From contig JAGGUQ010000010.1 in the NCBI GenBank assembly GCA_021158435.1, positions 1 through 45,492 on the forward strand: a DNA stretch of 45,492 nucleotides. The letters run 5' to 3'. Both the position numbers and the translations under genes were made by a program. This document shows, piece after piece, positions 38,744-45,492 of this stretch; position 1 is the first letter of the stretch; the number at the start of each line of letters is the position of its first letter. The DNA is from a bacterium (lineage in GTDB: Bacteria; Patescibacteriota; Patescibacteriia; UBA2591; MWDC01). The notes under the pieces were generated by a model. That model worked only from the letters and a program-made list of their open reading frames with translations, ran no database searches and was not told the DNA's origin.

Positions 38744-39655
38744 ATGAATCAGGATCTGATTATAATTTCAGCAATATTCATTCTAGGAATTGGGGCTATT
38801 TTTATTTACCTCAAAAAGAGGTTGGATAAAATTCATTCCTCTTCTTTAGAGGAAAATTTAAACTTTCTTAACCAGAATATTCAGAATGTAGAACAAAATC
38901 TCAGCCTTCAGGTAAGCAGGCTTTATGAAAGTTTGGGCAATTTGGCAGAAATAGGAAGAGGCATTAAGTCGTTTTCGGAACTTTTAAGTGTTCCAAAATT
39001 TAGAGGAAATATTGGCGAAGAAGTGCTCCGAAATTTATTAGAACAATACTTTGCCAAAGATCTATATTCTCTTCAATACACTTTTAAAAGCGGAGAAAGA
39101 GTAGATGCTATTTTAAAAACTAAAGAAGGAATTATTCCGATAGATGCTAAATTCCCTTTAGAAAATTTTCAGAAATGGGTAAAAGCACAAACTGAAGAAG
39201 AAAAAAGCAAACATTTTAAAGTATTTATTAATGATGTGAAAAAACACATTTCAAAAATTTCAAAAAAATATATTCTTCCTGAAGAAGGAACAGTAGATTT
39301 TGCAATAATGTATATACCATCAGAAGCAATTTATTATGAAATAATCCAGAGCGGGGGGGATATTATTGAATATGCCCGTGAACAAAATGTTTATTTTACT
39401 TCTCCAAACAGTTTTTATTACTTTCTGAAAATAATAATGGCTTCAATGCAGGGGGCAAAAATACAGGAACAGGCAAAAGAAATACTAAAATTGTTGGAAG
39501 GTATAAGGAAAGACAGCCAAAAATTTGCTGATTATTTGCGTTTAGTTAATACTCATTTTAATAATGCAAGAAATGCTTTAGAGCAAGCAAATAATGAATA
39601 TAAAAGTCTGACTTTAAAGATTGAACAAACAAAAATGTTAAAAGGTAAGAAATAA
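38744..39655 (+). CDS. rmuC: RmuC-family DNA recombination protein
   Basis: N-terminal TM, coiled coil, RGNIGEEVLRNLLEQYF, VDAILKTKEGIIPIDAKFPLENF. Confidence 0.9.
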   Translation: MNQDLIIISAIFILGIGAIFIYLKKRLDKIHSSSLEENLNFLNQNIQNVEQNLSLQVSRLYESLGNLAEIGRGIKSFSELLSVPKFRGNIGEEVLRNLLEQYFAKDLYSLQYTFKSGERVDAILKTKEGIIPIDAKFPLENFQKWVKAQTEEEKSKHFKVFINDVKKHISKISKKYILPEEGTVDFAIMYIPSEAIYYEIIQSGGDIIEYAREQNVYFTSPNSFYYFLKIIMASMQGAKIQEQAKEILKLLEGIRKDSQKFADYLRLVNTHFNNARNALEQANNEYKSLTLKIEQTKMLKGKK

Positions 39656-40792
39656 ATGAAAAGAGAAAGATTAAACTTTTTATTAGCAACAAGTGTTTTT
39701 ATTGGAACTATTATTGGGGCGGGGATTTTTGCTTTGCCTTATGTTTTTGCTCAGTCAGGATTTGGCATAGGTTTATTCTGGCTTTTTTTAATTTGCTTTA
39801 TTTTAATTTTGACTACTTGTGCTTATGCTGAAGTGGTTCTTCGGACATCTAAAGATATGGAAATGCCCGGATATGTTAATCATTATTTAGGCAGAAAGGG
39901 GAAAGTTATTATTAGTTTATCTTTAATTTTAGGAATTTATGCAGCTTTAATAGGATATAGTATAGGTATTGGCAATTTTCTGGAAGGTGTCATCGGTCCA
40001 ATAGATCAAAATGGGCTTTTCTGGAAATTAATAACTTTATTTGGGTTGGGGGTTATCCTTTATTTGGAAATTAAAGCAATTAGTCGACTGGAACTTGCCA
40101 TGGCTGGTGGGATACTTATTTCTATAATCATAATTTTCTTTGATGGCTTTCACTTTATTAAACTTTCTAATTTAGGTTACTTAAACTACTCAAATTTCTT
40201 CGCTCCTTTTGGAGCAGTTCTTTTTGCTTTTGGGGGAGCAACGGCTGTCCCTACAATGAAACGAATTCTTTCAAAGAATGTTCGGAATCTAAAAAAGTCT
40301 ATTCTTACCGGCAATCTTATTGTGGCCTTAGTTTATACTATTTTTACTTTTACTATTTTAGGTATTAGTGGTCGCAACACACCTATGCAGGCAATTGATA
40401 ACTTAGGTAGTTTAATTTCAGATTTCTCTTGGAAATTAGGTATTATTTTAGGCATCTGCACTATGAGCACTTCTTTCTTATCTTTAGGATATATATTAAT
40501 GCAGGTTTACAAAAAAGATTATAATATGCCTAAATTTCCGTCCTGGACTTTAGTAATTCTTATTCCTTTACTTTTGATTGTTTTAGGTTTGAGGAATTTT
40601 ATTACGGTAATTAGCATAGGAGGGGGATTGTTATCAGGAGTCCAGGGGGTTATTTTGCTTTTAACCTGGCAAAAAGCTCGAAGTCAGGGAGATAGGATTC
40701 CTGAGTTTAAAATAAAAATTAGCCAACCACTATTTTACTTCATTATATTTATCTTTTGTTTAGGAATAATTTCACAAATATTTGTCCTATGA
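39656..40792 (+). CDS. aromatic/hydroxy amino-acid permease (APC superfamily)
   Basis: FIGTIIGAGIFALPYVFAQSGF and about 11 TMs. Confidence 0.88.
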   Translation: MKRERLNFLLATSVFIGTIIGAGIFALPYVFAQSGFGIGLFWLFLICFILILTTCAYAEVVLRTSKDMEMPGYVNHYLGRKGKVIISLSLILGIYAALIGYSIGIGNFLEGVIGPIDQNGLFWKLITLFGLGVILYLEIKAISRLELAMAGGILISIIIIFFDGFHFIKLSNLGYLNYSNFFAPFGAVLFAFGGATAVPTMKRILSKNVRNLKKSILTGNLIVALVYTIFTFTILGISGRNTPMQAIDNLGSLISDFSWKLGIILGICTMSTSFLSLGYILMQVYKKDYNMPKFPSWTLVILIPLLLIVLGLRNFITVISIGGGLLSGVQGVILLLTWQKARSQGDRIPEFKIKISQPLFYFIIFIFCLGIISQIFVL

Positions 40793-41838
40793 AAGTAATG
40801 GTTGTTTTTAATGGGGGAAGTACTTCTATAAAGTATAAAATTTTCTCTACTAATTTACGTTTAATCAAACAAGGGGCAGTAACAAATTTGCCAGCAGATA
40901 ATCTTTCTTTATATAAAAAGGGAATAAAAAAGGCTTTTAAGGAAATTTTCTGCTTTAAAAAAGATATTATTTTAATTGGCCACCGGGTTGTTCATGGCGG
41001 AGAAAAATTTACTCAGCCAATTTTAATAAAAAACAATAAAACTATTAAAGAATTAGCTAAATATAATCATCTTGCTCCACTACACAATCCTTTTAACATT
41101 GCTATTCTTAAACAAGCTTATAAGTATTTCCCAAAAGCTTTTCAAGTTGCTGTTTTTGATACAGGCTTTTTTGCTAATTTACCTGAAGAAGCGAAAATTT
41201 ATGGCTTGCCCCCATTATTTCTTAAGAAGTTTAAAATTCAAAGATTTGGATTTCATGGCCTTTCCCATGAATACGCTTTGAATCAAGCTTGCAAAAAACT
41301 TTCCAAAAATCCAAAAAAGATAAACTTGATCACTGCTCATTTAGGCGGTGGGACAAGTATTTGCGCTATAAAAAAAGGGAAAGCAATTGATATTAGTATG
41401 GGTTTTACTCCTTTAGAAGGCCCTCTTATGATGAGAAGGGCTGGGAGTTTGGATCCAGGGATAATTTTTTACCTTCTTAAAAGCGGATACAAAGCAAAAG
41501 AATTGGAAAAAATTGTTAATTTTGAAAGTGGATTTTTTGGGTATTTAAAAACAGATGATTTTCAAGAAGTCTTGAAAAAGGTAAAATCTAAAGATAAAAA
41601 AGCTACTTGTATTTTTAATGCTTATATTTATCAAATACAGAAATATATAGGTGCTTATTATGTACTTTTAAAACATATTGATGCTATTATTTTTACTGGG
41701 GCTATTGGATCTGGCGACCCTTATACTAGGAGAAAAATCTGTCAAAATATAGAATTTCTCAAAAAAATACCAGTTTTAAGCATTAAATCAAATGAAGAGC
41801 TTTTAATTGCTCAGAAAGCAATAAGGTTCTTAAAATAA
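40789..41838 (+). CDS. ackA: acetate kinase-family carboxylate kinase
   Basis: VVFNGGSTSIKYKIF, IGHRVVHGGEKF, FDTGFFANLPEEAKIYGLP, RFGFHGLSHEYA, TAHLGGGTSICAI, GFTPLEGPLMMRRAGSLDPG. Confidence 0.92.
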   Translation: MKVMVVFNGGSTSIKYKIFSTNLRLIKQGAVTNLPADNLSLYKKGIKKAFKEIFCFKKDIILIGHRVVHGGEKFTQPILIKNNKTIKELAKYNHLAPLHNPFNIAILKQAYKYFPKAFQVAVFDTGFFANLPEEAKIYGLPPLFLKKFKIQRFGFHGLSHEYALNQACKKLSKNPKKINLITAHLGGGTSICAIKKGKAIDISMGFTPLEGPLMMRRAGSLDPGIIFYLLKSGYKAKELEKIVNFESGFFGYLKTDDFQEVLKKVKSKDKKATCIFNAYIYQIQKYIGAYYVLLKHIDAIIFTGAIGSGDPYTRRKICQNIEFLKKIPVLSIKSNEELLIAQKAIRFLK

Positions 41839-41858
41839 AAAACGTTGTCCTTTTAAAA

Positions 41859-41886
41859 TTGACTTTTTTCGAAATTATGGTATTGT
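41859..41886 (+). promoter_or_regulatory. promoter for mutM-argS
   Basis: TTGACT, 16-nt spacer, TATTGT. Confidence 0.45.
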
Positions 41887-41909
41887 TATAGAAAATAAAG
41901 AAAGAATTT

Positions 41910-42734
41910 ATGCCTGAATTACCTGAAGTAGAAACGATTCGCCAACAATTACTTAAAGAAATTGTTGGTAAAAAAATAAAAGAGTTAACTATTAATGACT
42001 CCCAAATAATTAATCTTCCTCCAGAAAAATTCCAAGCTTTGTTAACTGGGGTAAAGATTAAAGATATCCGAAGAAGGGCAAAGCTTTTAATTTTCGATTT
42101 TGATAATGATTACTCTTTAATAGTTCACTTAAAATTAACTGGCAGATTTATTTATTTTAAAAACAATCAGAAAATTAAGGATAAGGCCCATCTTATTTTT
42201 ATTTTTCAAGATAAGACAAAGCTTTTGTATCAAGATGTTAGGAAGTTTGGTTACTTAAAATTAGTCCCAACTAACTTAGCTCAAGATATTATAAAGGCCC
42301 ATAATTTTGGGCCTGAAGTTTTAGATAAAGACTTTACTTTAGAGCGATTTGAGAAAGTCATTCGCCAAAAACCAAAAGCTAAAATAAAGCCCTTGCTTAT
42401 GGATCAGAGCATTCTAGCTGGCATAGGGAATGTTTATAGTCAAGAAGCCTGTTTCCGGGCGGGAATTAATCCCCAAAGAACTGTTAAATCATTAAGTAAA
42501 GAAGATGTAAAACGACTTTATCAAGCTCTTAAGAAAGTAGTTGTGCTAGCTCTTAAAAAAAGAGGCTCTTCTGTTGATACATATTTAGATATTTATGGGA
42601 AAAGGGGTGATTTTGAGCCATTATTAAAAGTTTATGGCAGAGAAAATAAACCTTGTTTTAACTGCGGAGCAAAAATAAAAAGAATAAAAATGAATGGCCG
42701 AAGCACCTATTTTTGTCCTAAATGTCAAAAATAA
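41910..42734 (+). CDS. mutM: formamidopyrimidine-DNA glycosylase
   Basis: MPELPEVETIRQQL; C-terminal zinc finger CFNCGAKIKRIKMNGRSTYFCPKCQK. Confidence 0.96.
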   Translation: MPELPEVETIRQQLLKEIVGKKIKELTINDSQIINLPPEKFQALLTGVKIKDIRRRAKLLIFDFDNDYSLIVHLKLTGRFIYFKNNQKIKDKAHLIFIFQDKTKLLYQDVRKFGYLKLVPTNLAQDIIKAHNFGPEVLDKDFTLERFEKVIRQKPKAKIKPLLMDQSILAGIGNVYSQEACFRAGINPQRTVKSLSKEDVKRLYQALKKVVVLALKKRGSSVDTYLDIYGKRGDFEPLLKVYGRENKPCFNCGAKIKRIKMNGRSTYFCPKCQK

Positions 42735-44449
42735 ACATTTTATCTATGGGAAAGTTTGAAAAAGAAATTCTTTCTTCTTTAAAAAAAGTTTTTCCTGAAA
42801 TAAAATCTTTGCCGGAATTAGAAATTCCCCCAGATCCAAAAATGGGGGATTTAGGTTTTGGATGCTTTTCTTTATCTAAAGAGCTTCAAAAGCCCCCTGA
42901 AAAAATAGCCGAAACATTAGCCTTGAAAATAAAACCTAGTGCTTTCATTGAAAAAGTAAAAAACTATGGACCTTATTTAAACTTTTTCTTTAAAAAACAA
43001 GTTTGTCTTCCCTTAATCCTAAAAACAATCTTTTTAGAAAAAGATTTATTTCTTAAAGAGTATAAGAATAGAAACATTTTAATAGAATTTTCTTCTCCTA
43101 ATACCAATAAACCTTTACATCTAGGCCATTTAAGAAACACTGTCCTTGGAAATGCTATAAGCAATCTTTTTGCTAAAGTTGGAGCAAGAGTTATTAGAAT
43201 TAACCTAATTAATGATAGGGGAATACCTATTATAAAAGCAATGATTGGTTGGGAAAAGTGGGGGAAAGGGAAAACTCCAGAAACAGAAAAAGTGAAATCT
43301 GACCATTTTGTTGGCTATTATTATGTACTTTTTGAAACTAAAGCTAAAGAACTGCCTGAAATTAAAAAATACCCCCAAGAATTACTAAAAAAATGGGAAA
43401 AAAAGCATCCAGGGACCCTACTTCTTTGGCAGAAAATAAATAATTGGGCTTTAAAAGGATTTTCCCAGACTTATAAAAAATTAGGGGTTAGTTTTGATAA
43501 AATAGAATTTGAAAGTGAAGTTTATGAATCAGGCAAAAAAATAATCAAAAGAGCTTTAAGAAAGAAAATAGTTCAAAAAAGGACAGATGGAGCTATAGAA
43601 ATTGATCTTGAGAATTTAGGTAAAAAGGTTTTGCTTAGACCAGATGGAACAAGCGTATATATCACTCAAGATATTGGTTTAGCGTATAAAAGAGTAAAGG
43701 AGTTTCAACTGGATAAATTAATTTATGTTGTTGCTTCAGAACAGGATTACTATTTTCAATGCCTTTTTAAAACATTAAAAAAATTAGGATTAAAAAATGT
43801 TAAAAATTTTTATCACCTTTCCTATGGATTAGTAAATTTACCAGAAGGAAAGATGAAATCTCGTGAAGGAAAAGTAGTTGACGCTGATGACTTAATTCAA
43901 CAAATGGAAGATATGGCGCAAAAAGAAGTTCAATCCCGCTGGCCTGATACTCCAATAGAAAAAATAAACCAAAGAGCAGAGAAAATAGCTTTAGCAGCAA
44001 TTAAGTTTTATTTACTTTATTTTACCCCTCCACGGAATATTCTTTTTGATCCTAAAAAATCTTTATCTATCGAAGAATTAGGGGGTCCATATCTTCTTTA
44101 CACTTATGCTCGAGCTAATAGTATTCTAGAAAAAAGTAAATATAACTTACAGATAAAAGATATTGGGAATATTGATTTTTCCAAGCTGGATACAGAAAAG
44201 GATTTAAATATTTTTAGAAATCTCTTTTTCTGGCCAGAAATAATAAAAAAGTCTGTTAAAGAATACAACCCTGCTCATTTAGCTAATTTCCTTATAAAAA
44301 TAGCTCAAAGTTTTAATGAATTTTACCATTCAGAAAAAGTTATTAATTCTTCACTAGAAAAGCAAAGGGTCTTTTTAGTGAAAGCAGTTGCTAAAGTAAT
44401 TAAGGATGGTTTGAATTTATTGGGGATTGATGTAATTAAAAAAATGTAA
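42722..44449 (+). CDS. argS: arginyl-tRNA synthetase
   Basis: EFSSPNTNKPLHLGHLRNTVLGNAISN, GKMKSREGKVVDADDLI, class I catalytic fold; overlaps mutM 3' end. Confidence 0.96.
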   Translation: MSKINILSMGKFEKEILSSLKKVFPEIKSLPELEIPPDPKMGDLGFGCFSLSKELQKPPEKIAETLALKIKPSAFIEKVKNYGPYLNFFFKKQVCLPLILKTIFLEKDLFLKEYKNRNILIEFSSPNTNKPLHLGHLRNTVLGNAISNLFAKVGARVIRINLINDRGIPIIKAMIGWEKWGKGKTPETEKVKSDHFVGYYYVLFETKAKELPEIKKYPQELLKKWEKKHPGTLLLWQKINNWALKGFSQTYKKLGVSFDKIEFESEVYESGKKIIKRALRKKIVQKRTDGAIEIDLENLGKKVLLRPDGTSVYITQDIGLAYKRVKEFQLDKLIYVVASEQDYYFQCLFKTLKKLGLKNVKNFYHLSYGLVNLPEGKMKSREGKVVDADDLIQQMEDMAQKEVQSRWPDTPIEKINQRAEKIALAAIKFYLLYFTPPRNILFDPKKSLSIEELGGPYLLYTYARANSILEKSKYNLQIKDIGNIDFSKLDTEKDLNIFRNLFFWPEIIKKSVKEYNPAHLANFLIKIAQSFNEFYHSEKVINSSLEKQRVFLVKAVAKVIKDGLNLLGIDVIKKM

Positions 44450-44459
44450 TTGGTTTGAT

Positions 44460-44723
44460 ATGTCTGAATTTGAAGATAAAGTGTTAAGGATTGTTAAGAA
44501 AATACCACCTGGTAAAACTATGTCTTACAAACAAGTAGCTGAGAAAGCAGGTTCGCCAAAAGCTTGGCGAGCTGTTGGCTCCTGTTTAAAGAAAAACAAT
44601 AATCCGGCTATACCTTGTCACCGGGTTATTAAATCAGATGGTAGTCCTGGTGGATATAATAAGGGGAGGAAGTTAAAAATTAAAAAATTAAAACAAGAAG
44701 GTGCACAAATTAAAGAACTTTAG
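44460..44723 (+). CDS. MGMT/Ogt-type methyltransferase DNA-binding domain protein
   Basis: IPPGKTMSYKQVAEKAGSPKAWRAVGSCLKKNNNPAIPCHRVIKSDGSPGGY with PCHRV active-site motif. Confidence 0.92.
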   Translation: MSEFEDKVLRIVKKIPPGKTMSYKQVAEKAGSPKAWRAVGSCLKKNNNPAIPCHRVIKSDGSPGGYNKGRKLKIKKLKQEGAQIKEL

Positions 44724-45395
44724 CTACTTCAGTTTGAATTCATAAATAAATAAAATTTTTATCATCTCCAATAAAGATAAGGACTGAGATTTGTTCTTTA
44801 TTTTTTTCTCTCTTATAGCTTTAAAAATTTCTTTAGCCTCCAATCTGTCTGCTTCAATTAAAGCATAACTTATATCAAGGTACTTTAAAATATGAGTGTC
44901 TGAAGTTGCCAGATAGGGTTTATTATACCTTTTAGCAATTTCTTTAGCTTTTTTATTAAAATTAAGTTTTGGATGCCAAAACCAAGAAAATTCTATAGCA
45001 TCAAATATATCAATGTTTTTTTCTAAACTTTTACCCAGTGTCTTGGTTGAAGGAAAATAAGGGTGAGGGGCAAGAACAAAAACATCAGGATTTTTTCTTT
45101 TATATTCCCTTAGTTGACTAAAGGTTTGGATGTTTTCTATATCTTTTTGACAATTTAGGATAACTACTTCTTTTCTGTTAATCTTTTTTTCAATACCTGG
45201 TATGAGAAGCATTCCTTTTTTCTTAGCATAAACACCCATTTTTTCTTGAAAAACAAATTTTTCGTGGCAAGTTAAAGCAAGAATGTTGAAATTAAATTTT
45301 TTAGCTTGGTCTATAGCTTGGTAAATATTATATTTTATTCCACTATCTTTAGGATCTTCGGATGTGTGTAGGTGGAGGTTTGCCTTGAAAATCAT
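44724..45395 (-). CDS. PHP-domain metal-dependent phosphoesterase
   Basis: FKANLHLHTSEDPKDSG...VLAPHPYF...ATSDTH. Confidence 0.85.
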   Translation of the reverse strand: MIFKANLHLHTSEDPKDSGIKYNIYQAIDQAKKFNFNILALTCHEKFVFQEKMGVYAKKKGMLLIPGIEKKINRKEVVILNCQKDIENIQTFSQLREYKRKNPDVFVLAPHPYFPSTKTLGKSLEKNIDIFDAIEFSWFWHPKLNFNKKAKEIAKRYNKPYLATSDTHILKYLDISYALIEADRLEAKEIFKAIREKKIKNKSQSLSLLEMIKILFIYEFKLK

Positions 45396-45476
45396 AATTT
45401 ATTCTGATAAAATAAAATAGATTTTATTTTATATTTTTTTTAAAAAATATCAAATAGCTTAGTGTCTAATTTTTGT

Positions 45477-45492
45477 TGCGGGGTCGTCTAAT
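45477..45492 (+). tRNA. probable 5' end of a tRNA (Gln/Glu-like), truncated by window edge
   Basis: TGCGGGG TC GTCT AAT resembles acceptor + D-arm start; the remainder is outside the window. Confidence 0.4.

Noticed and set aside
44460-44723. Alkyltransferase-like (ATL) protein lacking the active Cys
   Set aside because: The PCHRV motif is intact, so it fits an ordinary MGMT-domain protein, though short

Overview
The window is a gene-dense, AT-rich bacterial chromosomal segment, almost entirely on the + strand. Gene content (short proteins, DUF5667-like and Fn3-type surface proteins, PduL+AckA, small TsaB, truncated YbeY-like protein) suggests a Patescibacteria/CPR-type genome; this is inference, not proven. 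Recognisable genes: serS, truB, ftsA, ftsZ, gyrB, a PfkB kinase, pduL, ychF, pgk, hsp20, rplJ-rplL, tsaB-like, a ROK kinase, rpsB, tsf, a PSP1-domain protein, gap, dnaA, pilB-like, rmuC, an amino-acid permease, ackA, mutM, argS, an MGMT-domain protein and a PHP-domain protein. There is also a surface-glycan type cluster at 31.3-38.7 kb. A tRNA-Pro(CGG) lies on the minus strand at 13359-13432, and a probable tRNA runs off the right edge. No CRISPR array, transposase, prophage or rRNA was seen. The best leads are: (1) an ATP-cone + PD-(D/E)XK nuclease-like protein directly downstream of dnaA, which has DnaA boxes upstream; (2) an rplJ leader with two perfect, mutually exclusive helices; (3) a tRNA-Pro with altered D-loop/T-loop elbow bases; (4) a YbeY-like protein lacking most of its metal-binding motif; (5) a 12-nt motif shared by two leaders (74-aa membrane protein and hsp20) at near-identical distance from the ATG; (6) a terminator-like 16-bp hairpin inside the 3' coding end of a convergent gene; (7) a conserved-looking 229-aa orphan with its own promoter, strong RBS and terminator; (8) a PP2C-like/TM/propeller protein.
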